Shown: positions 29,910 through 40,502, numbered from the stretch's first letter. The stretch is 41,849 bases of DNA from Thamnocephalis sphaerospora (GCA_003614735.1 KZ992493.1:1-41849), one strand, 5' to 3'. The notes: generated by a model not told the origin, from the letters alone. Numbers and translations are program-made.

Positions 29910-31649
29910 TCACGCATCGCTATTGCATTTGTTTAAATCGACGTCAGGCATAAAGTCAAGCCAGCGGATACACTGAACAGACGGGCTTTCACATTTATCC
30001 TGAGGTACCGCGTCACATGCATTATAGTCGGAACTCTCGGCACTTGCTGAGCTGTTACTGAAAAGATACAGCGGCGATACGATGTTTGGGCTAGTGTAAG
30101 CGCAGCTAGCGACGGTGTGAACTGTACGCACTGCGTTGCCAGTGTATATGTCAACCAGCCGTGTAGAATAGTTGCCGTCGTGGTGCGAAACTACTAGGAC
30201 CAGATCGCCCAGGATGTGGTTGATGGAACTGTTGTATGGTAGAGTGTACGAGGCGGCCATATGGCCATCGCTAAAGCGCAACAAGCGAATAGGCCAGTCG
30301 CACATGTCTGGCGATCCAAGATCAACGGATACTGTCACGAGCAGCTGTCGATGCGCCAGACACATTTGCTGGATTTGCGTAGCACGGTCTATCCAGCCGT
30401 GTTGAAACGTGCGAAGCCCGGCGCGAGCATTGGGCTCTGCTTTGAGCGGACGGATCACATTGGAGCTGAAGCCTTTGGTCGCCAGAACAAATATGTAAGA
30501 GTTGCAGTAGTAGTGCCCTCTAACACAGATGTAGTCATCGTCAAGCATGCCCGCAAACAAGTCGTAGGCCGCTGTGCCGTGAATGCAGGCGTCTAGAAAG
30601 TAGCCAGAGTGCAATGCACGCACGTGGACAAATGCGGCGCCCTCTTTGCTTCTAGCGCCATTGCCCGAGTCATGTGTAGCGGCGTCGTGTCCAAATGTCA
30701 CCTCAATCACTTTCCAGTACAACCTGTTTCGAGACCCGTTGATGGCACACAGAGTGACACGGCTCTGGTGCGCCGCCACAATACAGACATCTCTGTAGCT
30801 TAGGCTGAAAACGGACTCTTTTTCTATGTCTTCCTGGTCAGCGTCAAGCGCTGGGTCGACTGCATACTCTCCAAAGTCAAAGGCATCCAGTGCTTTTAGA
30901 CGATATGGCCGATATTCACCGTCGGCATCCAATAGTAACCAGTGGGCAGGCGCCTCTCTACCCGCTAGATTTGATACATCCTGGCAGGCTATCACCCATC
31001 GGCCGCGCTTATCGGCGATGTAAGCTCGGTGTGTCAACTTGCGGACTGGGCCGCCCGTCAGCTGGCGTGCCCAAAGAGGAGAGCCTGGCTGTAGTGCCCA
31101 TGTGCACAGCAAGAGACAGTGCTCGTTGGTATCATACACATAGGCTTCGGCCTGTTCCTCGGTGGATGCATCGTCCAACAGGACTAGAGAGGGCACGTGG
31201 GTTGCATCCACAGCCGTAGCCGACACGGTGTATGGCATGCGGCAGTTTGACAGTAGCAGCTCGTAGGGCGTGAAACCCCTTGGAAGCCAGTCTTTGTCGC
31301 TGTGCAGAGATTTGGGTACTGAACAAGACCGCCGCACGCTGTGACCCAGACGCCAATTTATCTCGGTTTGCCTGCGAGCAAGAATAGCACACCTCCAGTT
31401 GATGCGTACACGCCCAGCGTCCAAACCAGCGCTGCCTGCCAGTCGCGCACGATAAGCGTCTATCCAGAATCTTTCCGCCGCGCTGTTAGAAAACGCCGCA
31501 TAGTATAGTCGTTGCCAGAGGTTCTGTGCATTGACAAGCATGTGACAGAATGCACGGCTGGTCATGTAAAGACGTAGCGTAGCGAACGCATCAGCGTAGA
31601 GCGCCACTAGCAGCCACAGCTCCCGGGGTAGATGCGGTGCAGTCGGCAT
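29910..31649 (-). CDS. F-box protein, likely SCF substrate adaptor
   Basis: Single exon, 579 aa. Residues 7-50 form an F-box (LPRELWLLVALYADAFATLRL...NLWQRLYYAA), the Skp1-binding module of SCF ubiquitin ligases. Around residues 75-105 comes YRARLAG...INWRCAILARRQTEINWRLG, resembling the linker (RxxIDxNWRRG) between F-box and beta-propeller in Fbw7/Cdc4-type proteins. The remaining 470 residues are rich in short hydrophobic strands and Trp/Asp-containing turns, compatible with a propeller, but no clear WD repeats can be read. The substrate is unknown. It is divergently arranged with a second F-box gene of the same layout. Confidence 0.75.
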   Translation of the reverse strand: MPTAPHLPRELWLLVALYADAFATLRLYMTSRAFCHMLVNAQNLWQRLYYAAFSNSAAERFWIDAYRARLAGSAGLDAGRVRINWRCAILARRQTEINWRLGHSVRRSCSVPKSLHSDKDWLPRGFTPYELLLSNCRMPYTVSATAVDATHVPSLVLLDDASTEEQAEAYVYDTNEHCLLLCTWALQPGSPLWARQLTGGPVRKLTHRAYIADKRGRWVIACQDVSNLAGREAPAHWLLLDADGEYRPYRLKALDAFDFGEYAVDPALDADQEDIEKESVFSLSYRDVCIVAAHQSRVTLCAINGSRNRLYWKVIEVTFGHDAATHDSGNGARSKEGAAFVHVRALHSGYFLDACIHGTAAYDLFAGMLDDDYICVRGHYYCNSYIFVLATKGFSSNVIRPLKAEPNARAGLRTFQHGWIDRATQIQQMCLAHRQLLVTVSVDLGSPDMCDWPIRLLRFSDGHMAASYTLPYNSSINHILGDLVLVVSHHDGNYSTRLVDIYTGNAVRTVHTVASCAYTSPNIVSPLYLFSNSSASAESSDYNACDAVPQDKCESPSVQCIRWLDFMPDVDLNKCNSDA

Positions 31650-31965
31650 GGTATCGGTACCAGTTTTCCGTGGGCCAGAGCGGGAGGCCGTTAGTTAGGA
31701 AGCGGAAAGATAAAGCGCGCAACCTGTCTAAAGCATCGGATATTCGTCGCTCTTGTCACGGTGCCGAACACGCCACTCTTCTGCACCTCGTCCGTTGCAC
31801 AGCCAGCATAGGCCTTGCCACCTGCCGTAAGATCATGCGGTTCGTCCGAGCCATGCTGTCACTTTCCGTTTAGTAGCGCTCTAGTCTGGCACTAACTCGC
31901 CTAGTCTTGTTCGTATACCAGCTAAATTTGTGACAGGACCAACATGGTGTACTATACAGCGCGAT

Positions 31966-32387
31966 ATGCAAGCGCTTATCGACACCTGGCAAACGCCGCA
32001 CTCCACTTGGATCAAGCAAGCTTACTTCTTGGTGCACTCTGCTGTCGCCTGTCTTATTGCGCCATTTGTGCTACGCGCTGCGCCAAAGAATAAAATTACG
32101 TCGTTCAAGCGTCAACATATTCTCATTGCAGCGGCCGAGTATCAAGAACCACGGATGCTGACTGATCATGGTGGCGCTGTTCTCATCTGCACATCCGTGT
32201 CGCCGATGTCGTGTACAGGTTTGCCCGGCACAATATTTGGCCGCCACGGTCATTCTATGAGGCGCGGATGCCGAAATCCCACGCCAGCACGCTCGGCCAC
32301 TGGAGCGCCGAGTACGCGATATATGGCGGAGTTGGCATCACCATCAATCCACCATCAGCAAATATGATCCGTCACATTACACGATAA
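31966..32387 (+). CDS. small membrane protein, two exons, unknown function
   Basis: Exons 31966-32138 and 32219-32387 join in frame (donor GTATCA, branch GCTGAC, acceptor TACAG) to give 113 aa. Residues about 20-38 (YFLVHSAVACLIAPFVL) form one hydrophobic segment. The second half is conserved-looking and basic (FARHNIWPPRSFYEARMP, HWSAEYAIYGGVGITINPP). Length and composition recall accessory subunits of mitochondrial membrane complexes, but I cannot assign a family. It sits between the divergent F-box genes. An overlapping ATG frame at 31944 (about 49 codons) is a weaker alternative. Confidence 0.45.
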
Positions 32388-32412
32388 ACACATACCATCT
32401 ACCGCCCAAATC

Positions 32413-32428
32413 GTATATATATATGTAT
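32413..32428 (+). promoter_or_regulatory. TATA-like element upstream of second F-box gene
   Basis: TATATATATATGTATA about 240 bp before the ATG at 32660, followed by a C/T-rich stretch (32430-32520) that would be the leader. It is typical of a fungal core promoter, but the position is also compatible with the 3' end of the small membrane-protein gene. Confidence 0.4.
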
Positions 32429-32659
32429 ATTCCCATCCGCCCAAGCACTGCCGCCAACACCCACCAGACCTCTTCTCCAGCTACCCTCTTCCTCCAGCTA
32501 CCTCTTCCTCCGCCTTTCCCGTGCGTCATACAATCCTCGCTGTCGACTCTGTGCTTTGCATCAACAACACTCAGCCCATAAGAGTGCCCGACATTGTATC
32601 GCAGTCACAACCAACCCAACACGCTCCTGCCCAGCGCAGCGCTTGGTCATCTGGCCACG

Positions 32660-34777
32660 ATGAACTGTCTGCCCGAGGAGCTGCATCGGCGCCTTCTGTA
32701 TTTTGTCAATGGCCAAGCGTTAGCGCGCCTTGCGTGCACCTGCCGCCGCTACCGACAACGAATTCTGCCATCGAGCCGTGAAGACGACAACGGCCGCAAG
32801 CAGGCGCAGACTCTTTGGGAGCTACATTATGCCGCGAGCTGGCCCGACTGTGACACCGAGCAGGACTGGCTTGTCTGGCAGCTTTCCACGCGCTTTGGCC
32901 GGGGCAGTTTGTCAACTCTGAAAGCAAATACCGCCGCGCTTGACTGGTTCTCCGTTTATGCCCGCCGCTTTCTCGCCGACGTCGCATGGCGCCGTGGCCA
33001 CGGTCAGATCCGTCGTATTCCGCTTCCTCTGCTTGCGTCATCCTCTAGAACCCCGCAAGCTGCAGTCGACCGTGTAACAAATGCCGCCGGAAGCAACCTT
33101 CGTCAGCTGTGCACTTCGGTGTGGGGATCAATCGTCTACCGCGAGTGCGACCATCGCATATTCGCTGTGCTCAATGCCGGCGCCGGTCAAGCTTGGCGCG
33201 TGTGCGAGCTGCAGCCGGATCGTGCCATAGCAACGGTGGGCCGTGCCGTCATGTCCCGACAATGGGTACTGGTGACGGGCGAATGCCAGCTGGGCCAGCA
33301 CAACCAGCCCGTGCAGCAGGAAGAGCGTGTATGGGCATGGCGCCTGAGCAATACCAGCGCCAGCACTGTGCCCTGCTGGCTTTGGTCCTCCGTAGTTGCC
33401 GACAAGATTGAGCTGCGCGGCAACTGGGCGCTATGTCGCGGTTGGATGCGCATCGGGCAGCATACGCCCCAGCAACAGTCGGCTGCCATCGCGGCCACTT
33501 ATGGCCTTCCGAGCGGCGCGAGCGGTGGATATCGCTTCTGTCTGCTGAACCTGGCCAGCGGCGACTGGCAGGCACAGGAATTGTGGTCGGCATCGCCGGA
33601 TGGATGTCATCTACAGCATGTGGGCTGCTCTTCGCCGCGCAGCCCCAAGTCTCCATCGGCGACACCATACGCTGAAGTGTATCGTGCCCGCATTCGCTCC
33701 GCAGCTTCTGCAAAGCAGTTGGAATGGGAACTCTGGCGCTACAGCGCAAAGGCAGCACGCATCATCCACGCGGGTACCTGCACTCTGCCGGCGGACTGGC
33801 ACGACATCCGCGTCTACCCGACACGCGTCGACGCCGATCGTGTGCTGCTGCGGGACTTGGCGTTATTTGGCGAGCCAGCCAAGCTGCTGCTACACACGGT
33901 GCGCACGACTTGTGCGCAGCCCAACGCCAGTCTTCTCTGGCGCCAGACGCTGCCCAATGCAGTCTATGATCCAACAGTAATTGCGCTCCCCGACACCGAC
34001 TGCGTGCTAGTACGAACCGGCACCACCGCCATTTCGGATCAAGGGCATGCACGCATTCATGTCACGCTCCGACTATCGGACGGAAACGTGATTGGCAGCC
34101 ACGCATGGCCAGCACCCGTGGATGCAGACGACACGTTAACTCGGGTACTAGGCAGTGTTTGCATGCTTTCACACTTGCATGGCTCCACTTTTCCCGCCTA
34201 CGACGCCAGTCAGTCTGCAATGCTATGGGCAGGGCATATAAACAATAATGCGACCCATGAGGGCCAAGTCAGCGACCAGTGCACTGACCGCAACGCGCTG
34301 ACAGGTGTTCAGCATGCGATGCAACTCGTCTGCGCCGATTCTGGCCGCTGTCTGTCTGATAATAACCAAGCAGCCGCCAGCAACTCGACAGTATCGGTCG
34401 AGAGCAAACGCCCGCAGCCTTTGCGCTGCGCATCTGCCCCACCTACAACTTGGGACAGCCACAAGCGTGGTGTAAGCGGAAAGCAGGCGGCCGTGCCAGG
34501 GGACAATGCTACTACCAACACATCATGCGGCCTGCTTGCAGCGACCGCGGTGCCAACACCATACTCACCAGTAGCTTCACCAAATGCATGGGAGCGTGCA
34601 GCCGGTATTGCAGATGTTTGCCGTCTTGAAGCAGAACAACATGCTGGCAGCACATTAGATACGCTTCGCCGTGCGCATAATATACAAGTATCGCCAGCAC
34701 GCATGAGCTGGACAGATGCACACACTAACACGTTTGTCGCGATTGAAGTGAGCCCAGTCTGGCCCATTACATACTGA
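32660..34777 (+). CDS. F-box protein, paralogue of the divergent neighbour
   Basis: Single exon, 705 aa from the ATG at 32660; the frame is open to 32594 but has no earlier ATG. The F-box is at residues 3-40 (LPEELHRRLLYFVNGQALARLACTCRRYRQRI). Then come WELHYAASWPD and YARRFLADVAWRRGHGQIRR, the same linker (ARRxxxxxxWRxGHxxxRR) as in the other F-box gene. The middle is strand-rich with Trp-containing repeats (WRVCELQPD, WVLVTGECQLG, WELWRYSAKA), compatible with a degenerate propeller. About 150 C-terminal residues are Ser/Thr/Asn-rich and look disordered. Expected to act as an SCF substrate receptor; substrate unknown. Confidence 0.75.
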   Translation: MNCLPEELHRRLLYFVNGQALARLACTCRRYRQRILPSSREDDNGRKQAQTLWELHYAASWPDCDTEQDWLVWQLSTRFGRGSLSTLKANTAALDWFSVYARRFLADVAWRRGHGQIRRIPLPLLASSSRTPQAAVDRVTNAAGSNLRQLCTSVWGSIVYRECDHRIFAVLNAGAGQAWRVCELQPDRAIATVGRAVMSRQWVLVTGECQLGQHNQPVQQEERVWAWRLSNTSASTVPCWLWSSVVADKIELRGNWALCRGWMRIGQHTPQQQSAAIAATYGLPSGASGGYRFCLLNLASGDWQAQELWSASPDGCHLQHVGCSSPRSPKSPSATPYAEVYRARIRSAASAKQLEWELWRYSAKAARIIHAGTCTLPADWHDIRVYPTRVDADRVLLRDLALFGEPAKLLLHTVRTTCAQPNASLLWRQTLPNAVYDPTVIALPDTDCVLVRTGTTAISDQGHARIHVTLRLSDGNVIGSHAWPAPVDADDTLTRVLGSVCMLSHLHGSTFPAYDASQSAMLWAGHINNNATHEGQVSDQCTDRNALTGVQHAMQLVCADSGRCLSDNNQAAASNSTVSVESKRPQPLRCASAPPTTWDSHKRGVSGKQAAVPGDNATTNTSCGLLAATAVPTPYSPVASPNAWERAAGIADVCRLEAEQHAGSTLDTLRRAHNIQVSPARMSWTDAHTNTFVAIEVSPVWPITY

Positions 34778-35104
34778 TCTTGCTTCCTGTATGACGCCTA
34801 TTTCTCGCTCTCGCTCTCGCTCTCTCTCTTTTCTTGTTTGTGACATTTCAATATAATACACATTTACTCTATAACCGACAAATTGGAATTTAATATCGAG
34901 CACCGATAAACGCTAGCTTTATGATTCACAGTTGTGCTGCATAAGCAAAAGTCCAAGATGCGGTGCAAACGCAGAGACAACGAGAGGAGCGAAAAAGATA
35001 CAGGACAACGACGGTAAGGTAAACAGGCCGTGTATCTATGCAGCGGACGCAACACAAACGATCCATCGCAAAGAAATACACAAGATACCATGGTAGTGTG
35101 AGAT
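34778..35104. other. intergenic stretch with CT repeat
   Basis: Convergent 3' ends of the second F-box gene and the HERPUD-like gene. Contains a TCGCTC/CT repeat at about 34800-34830. No gene is seen. Confidence 0.55.
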
Positions 35105-36406
35105 CTAAAACATACCATTGGGCACATCGCCGCCGCCTTGGCCTTGATCAGCAGCCAGTGGGTCCAGTCCCTCAGACTCTGTTGGCACGAGTGAGGTAAC
35201 AAACGTGGTAAGAGCATGTTCCATCTGTCGCCATGCTGATCTGGACGGTTGCGACGCCGCCATGACATGCTCGCCGTCCCCCGTAGCGGTCACTACCGCA
35301 GCCGCCGCTCCTAGCACGGCGGTCTCGCCGACCATGGGCGCCTGCGCGTTGTTGCGGCCGTTGCGATAGTTTGCCCACCATTCATGCAGAAAAGCCAGAC
35401 GACCCGTCTGCTGCAAAAAGATAATCAGAGCAACAGCATGTACCGTACACATGCGCTCCAGACTGGCATCTTGCGAGAAAATGTACGAGAAAAAAGCCAG
35501 CTTGGCAAGAAGCCAAAAGTGCGCTGAGCGCTCCAGTTGTTCGCGTTGCTGCTGTTCCAGTTCGCGCTGTGCCTGCTGCTCCGCCTCAAACGCCTGCGGT
35601 TGGTTCTGCTCTACCGCAGCGTCGGCCGCAGCATCACGTGTCAAACCGTGCTGATGCTGCTGACCGGTTGAATCGTCATGCGGCTGCACGTTTTGCTGCT
35701 GTTGTCCCAAAGCTGACGATGCCACACCCCCATAGAGTGCGGCCAATGCAGTATGCAGCGCCACTGGTGACGGTATGCCTGGAATTGTGTTTGGCACCTG
35801 AACTAGACGCGGCTCGCCGAGCTGTACAATACGATAATAGGCGTAGCGTTCGGTAACAGCAACCGGCTGCAGATGCGATGCTGTAGCGGTCGCATTCACT
35901 GTGCTGGCCGAGGGCGCAACGGTGGCTTGTATAGACGGCGCACCCGACAAACGTGCGGCACCTGTTGTTACGGCTGTATTGACTGGTAACGCCGCCCGCG
36001 GCGCGCGATGGCGTAATCCGCTCGTCGATGCCGCCGGGGTTGCAGTTGTGGGCTGCATGCGACGTGGCTTCACGACCAGATGAAAGGTCTGCGGTGCGTC
36101 CACATCCTAGTTGAAATTTCATGAGCACAAGTGCATAGAAGAAAGCCAGCAGTGGCGCAAAAACGCAGCCTAGCTTACCCTGAGCACCGCAGCAAGCAGC
36201 TCATCGTCGCGGAGAATACGGCCCTGATAGATCAGCGTCATCTCATCAGCGCCAGCAGCAGATGCTACTTCATCCTGCACCGCAAGGCGCATTTTTAGCC
36301 TTGCAATACAGGCATCCGCCTCCACGGAAACGGCATAATCCTCTGGCAGAGCAAGATTGGGCGAGCGGATGCGCACCACCAGCATGTTGTCGCTGTTACT
36401 CGTCAT
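35105..36406 (-). CDS. HERPUD/Usa1-like ubiquitin-domain ERAD protein
   Basis: Proteins of this type scaffold the Hrd1 ubiquitin ligase and derlins in the ER membrane. Two exons: 36406-36179 and 36106-35105, giving 409 aa. Exon 1 is a ubiquitin-like domain (MLVVRIRSPNL...DACIARLKMRL...EMTLIYQGRILRDDELL) that closes with FHLVVKPR in exon 2. A long disordered region follows, with a Gln/Glu-rich coiled-coil (AEQQAQRELEQQQREQLER). Then two adjacent hydrophobic helices (HFWLLAKLAFFSYIF and CTVHAVALIIFLQQTG) form a hairpin as in HERPUD, ending with FVTSLVPTE, as in the FFASLLPEG of HERPUD1. The start is the first ATG. GTATGT near the stop could be a further donor, so an extra short 3' exon is possible. 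Confidence 0.85.
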
Positions 36407-37261
36407 AAAAACTAGCTGCACAGGTGGCGATAGCGGCCGTAGCAGACAACCGTCCGGCAATCGTCAGCGGGAATGGTAGTAGTAGTCAGTCGGTCGGCCG
36501 GTCAGTCTGTAGCGTCCTGGTCGGTATCGCTGCCGTAGCGGTGGTCCAAGCCAGTCGATGGTGTGCGTATGTGCGCAGCGTAGTACAGCGAGAAACAGTC
36601 GGCCGTGTCGGCAATGGCAGCGATGGCAATGACGGTAAGCAAGCCACGAGCGGCACAATGTATAGGCACCGACACGCAGGCTGAAGCAAAAGTGCAGAGG
36701 TGAGCGTGGGCGTAGACGGACAGCCCGCGTAGGACTATGCTAGAGGGCGAAGGATGTTGGGGTGGGTAAAGCAACAAAGAGCAGGACACGAGTGGGTGAC
36801 CGTTGCTGCGCAGCCTAAAACTCAAACAACGTGGGCGGCCCAACCAACAAACGCCAACTGTTTGTCCAGTATGTCCACTTGCGCATCTGGCCATATCCGA
36901 CTGTTCTGAAACAAGTTCTACTCCGCGTGACCTCCGTGTAGCCCGCCACCAACGCTACACCGACCGACCGACATTGTCACGGCGGACCATGCAACCGTTG
37001 AAGCGCAGCAGATGGTGATCGAGCACCGCAGTACGTGACTACACTGGTCGCCGTTATGGGCAGCGCTCACGCGATACACATTTCCCGATATCATCAACAC
37101 TTGGGGGAGCTGATTGTGGGGTAATCAAGATGGCAAGGTGGTTTATAGAACAGAACGGTATCAATAGGCACTGATTTTGGATGCTATGTATCGGCAATGG
37201 CTATAGAAAGTAGACATGGGGCATTCAGATCGTTATTAGCATGACCAAGCTCAATGGCAGC
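36407..37261. other. intergenic stretch
   Basis: No supportable gene. It starts with the upstream region of the HERPUD-like gene, containing a GGTC/GGCC-rich patch at 36485-36520, and ends at the 3' side of the receptor-like gene. Short frames on both strands have no domain. Confidence 0.5.
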
Positions 37262-38465
37262 CTAGAGCATGTATGCGGCAGAGTTTTCATGCGATGGAGA
37301 GGCAGGCATGCGGTTGAGGGCAGTGATGCTTGCTGCCACACGCGGTAGCAATGGGCCAGGATGCAAGCCACTGTCGTTCAGTTCGCGATACGGAGGGCTT
37401 GCGTGCTTGGACTTTACATCTACACTTGCATTGGAAGTGTGCTTTCGGCTGCCTTTAACGTGTGCCAACAGCAGCAGTGAGGAAATGTACCTAGATGGCG
37501 TGATGCTGTACGTTAGCAACGTGCCTATCCATTGCATGCCAACATGTTCACGCGCACACCTACCAGTCAACGCTGGTCAGTAGGATGGAAAAGACGCCCA
37601 TCACCTCAAAGGTGATGAGCATGGTGCACAGCAGGCTGGAAAGCAGCAGTGCCAGGCCAATTAGAATGCCGTCGCGCGTCAGCCGGTGCCAGGCGCCCGA
37701 GCCAAACTGCCGGTAGTGGCGAACAGCCACAATGAGAAAGATGCTGGTAAGCGCAATGTTCATGGGGGCATGAAAGCCGAAGCGCATCCACGGATAGGCG
37801 TCGTCGTAGATGAAGACGCAGCCGGTATAAGGTGTCATGATGGTTGGACTGGCCCATGAAAAGTACAGGAGAACGATGGGTGTGGCCACGATCACAGGGA
37901 TAAAGGCGAGCAGCCAGCGACTACGACGGTGCACTAGGTAGGCCTTTTGCAGCAGCACAGCGCTGACACACACGTCGCTGATACGTCCGGCCGAGTTGCT
38001 TATCCAAGAAAGCATGCGGCACGACGGACCGCCTGGGAAAACGCTAGCCATGGTAGCCACGACACACATGATGCCCGCGATCGACTGGAGCAGACAGCAG
38101 ATGGGCGCCATCGTCCGGGGCCGAGCACGCACCAGCCGCAGCGACTTGGCTAGGTTCGGCACAAAAACGATCATTGCCACCGTAATGATGATAAAATGGC
38201 GAAAGACGGCCTGGTTGCGCTCGCGTATATCAAACAGGCTGCCGTCTGTGCGCTCGAAAAACTCGAGAAATGACTGCTCGCCCAGCGGATGGAGCGGAAT
38301 GTTGCCGAACCAAGTGGCATTCTGCCGCCAGTTTGGATCCAACGTGGCGAGCACTTGTGCGCGTGAAGCTAGGCGCATATTCGTAACAGTAGGACGGAAG
38401 GCGTACGGCGGGAGGCGGCGGTATAGGTGAGGAGGAGGAGGAGGAGAGATACGGGTGGGTTGCAT
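37262..38465 (-). CDS. orphan seven-transmembrane, receptor-like protein
   Basis: Two exons, 38465-37564 and 37490-37262, joined at phase 2 (GTAGGT donor, CATCTAG acceptor), giving 376 aa. Seven hydrophobic helices can be read: FRHFIIITVAMIVFVPNL, CCLLQSIAGIMCVVATM, ISDVCVSAVLL, WLLAFIPVIVATPIVLLYF, MNIALTSIFLIVAV, ILIGLALLLSSLLCTMLI and VFSILLTSVDWYISSLLLL. The last one spans the intron. The N-terminal part has an NAT glycosylation site. Cysteines before helix 3 and in the loop after helix 4 (YTGCVF) could form the usual receptor disulfide. The tail is Ser/Pro-rich. No DRY or NPxxY motif is seen, so GPCR function is inference. Starts at 38465 or 38378 are both plausible. Confidence 0.7.
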
Positions 38466-39764
38466 AGCACAGGTGGGACCTGTAGGTCCGGCCGTAGGCC
38501 TTATACCCCGCCTACACCTTGCTGAGGCATCTGCCAGGCGCTTCGGCATGGGCGGTCCGCGGAGGCGTGTCTTGTACGCCAGCCGTATGTGCATGTCACA
38601 TTGCTAGAGGAGAGTGCGTCAAGAGAAATGTTATGCCAGCACAAGCAAACATAAAAGGAAACAAAGGCGAGGCGAGCGCATGCCGAGTGGCCCCGCAGGA
38701 TAGCAGGCCCATCACGGCAGCCAATGCGACTGCTTGCTAGCATAATCGTGCCGTCCGCCGGGCACACAAGCTGCCATCCCAGTCTCACACTCTCGCCACC
38801 GCCAAACTGCCGCTCGGCAGCCAGCGCCTGGCTGCGTGCGGTCGGTGCTAGCGACTGCCGCCGGGCAGGTGGCCTTGACCACGCACGGCACGTGCCCCAT
38901 GTCTGTTTTGGCCGGATACGGCGATAACGGCAGGTGGTTACCGCTTCTTGGATGGTTGCGGGGAAGCCGAGCTGGATGATAGGATGCTATTGTCGCCGCC
39001 GCCTATGGCGAGGATTGGGCGGTGCCACGGCGCAGTAACGCAGCGTGCACTGCTGCAGACCCGAAAACCAAGTTCAGCTGCCGAGACGGCAAGCACTGGC
39101 CTATCCAAGCGCGCGCAACACTGGCCAATAAACGCTGCGCCGCCTGGGAACGCGGCTAGCCAGAAATGTCCTGCGTGCCAGCACGCTAGCCGAGAATAGG
39201 CCGACGGCTTTCCGTCGCACCAGAACGGCGGTGCGCGTTTTTTCTGATTGGCCCCCATACCTGCTTTTGCTAACGCCGGAGCACACGTCCGATGGACTGG
39301 GGCTTCGTCGTCGCCGCAGCAGCGCCAAAGAGGGGCAACTTGGGCGCTAAGGCAATCGCGGGCCGGCGTATCGCGCTTGCCCAAGAAGGAAAAGGGTAGA
39401 GCGAGAATGCACTACTCTGTACATCACATTGTTGTTCATTGGCAAACACAGCACATGCTGACCATTTCCGGCTAGCTTGCCGATACGGCGTGATGCAGGC
39501 AGTGAGGGATTTTCAGGCCAATCAGCAAGTAGCGCCGCGGGACAACATGAGGCGCGGAGTGTACGTGTATCACACGGCCCTTCTCTGTTCTCCCGCTGTC
39601 CTCGCTTCTGAATAAATATCCCAGCAGTTTGCTTACGCGCATCCACGCCACTGTTGCTGTCGCCATCAACCACGCCGCCAACACGACGACAACCGCCTGT
39701 TATCCCTGTTCTGCCTTGTACGCTATCGTCGGTTGGCCCGCTCGCCACCTCCTCGTTCGCCGCC
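38466..39764. other. intergenic stretch between divergent genes
   Basis: 1.3 kb upstream of both the receptor-like gene (-) and the Con7-like gene (+). An AGG repeat lies just inside the former at 38430-38447, and a small palindrome GGACC-TGTA-GGTCC is at 38474-38487. The long minus-strand frame 38938-39384 lacks a domain. No gene is called. Confidence 0.5.
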
Positions 39765-40502
39765 ATGTCCTGCTACCCCACGCCCGCGCAGAACGCAACA
39801 CTACCTGCGCTCGCGCTCCACACGCTGCAGTCGCCGCTTCCGTCGCCGCCGCTGGCCACGCCACCACGTCGGCTGCACCGCACGGCAGACGAGCCTGCGC
39901 CGCGTCTGCCGTCGATTGCCGAGACGCTGGGCGACCTGCTGCGGCCGTCGCTCTCGCCGGCCACGTCGCCCGCAGCTCCGGCCGTGCGCCCGCTGGCCAC
40001 CACCGAGCGGCTTCGCTCGGTCACGCCGTCAATGCCAGTCACACCGCCTGCCGGCGCGATGGCCGATACGGCCGATCTATGCTATCGTGACCATTACCCG
40101 CAGCAGCCGCTTGGCAAAGCAATGTCTCCGCCGGCACCATCGGCTCCCGGTGCGGTGGCACCGACGGTCGCGCCCATCTGTCCGCCCACGCCGCCGCAGA
40201 CTGCGCCCGTCCTGGACGCCGCTTCCGCCCGACCGGGATCCACCGTGACCTTTGTCAACAGCAGCGGTGTGTCGCAGGCCAAGCGGCCGCGCCGCCGTCC
40301 CGAAGAGATTGAGCGTCTCTACACCTGCGACTATCCCGGCTGCACCAAGGCCTACGGCACGCTCAACCACCTAAATGCACATGTTGCCATGCAGCAGCAC
40401 GGTGGAAAACGGCTACCCTTTGAGTTTGAGGCGCTGCGTCGCACCCGCCGGCAGGCTATGCGCCGGCGGCCCTCGCAGCCTCAAGCGGAAGTGCACGCAT
40501 AA
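39765..40502 (+). CDS. C2H2 zinc-finger transcription factor, Con7-like
   Basis: DNA-binding regulator resembling fungal Con7 (Magnaporthe), which controls morphogenesis genes. Single exon, 245 aa. Residues 1-175 are Pro/Ala/Ser/Thr-rich and likely disordered. A basic segment AKRPRRRPEEIERLYTC leads into one finger: Cys188, Cys193, His206, His212 (C-x4-C-x12-H-x5-H). The family string AYGTLNHLNAHV...MQQHG lies in it and a basic helical tail (LRRTRRQAMRRRPS) follows. This RRRPEEIER + single finger + AYGTLNHLNAHV layout is characteristic. The frame is open upstream, but the ATG at 39765 has a CGCC context and follows a C/T-rich leader. Function in this organism is inferred from the family. Confidence 0.85.
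   Translation: MSCYPTPAQNATLPALALHTLQSPLPSPPLATPPRRLHRTADEPAPRLPSIAETLGDLLRPSLSPATSPAAPAVRPLATTERLRSVTPSMPVTPPAGAMADTADLCYRDHYPQQPLGKAMSPPAPSAPGAVAPTVAPICPPTPPQTAPVLDAASARPGSTVTFVNSSGVSQAKRPRRRPEEIERLYTCDYPGCTKAYGTLNHLNAHVAMQQHGGKRLPFEFEALRRTRRQAMRRRPSQPQAEVHA

Noticed and set aside
38938-39384. 148-codon minus-strand frame upstream of the Con7-like gene
   Set aside because: No domain and several equivalent overlapping frames; likely chance in GC-rich promoter DNA.
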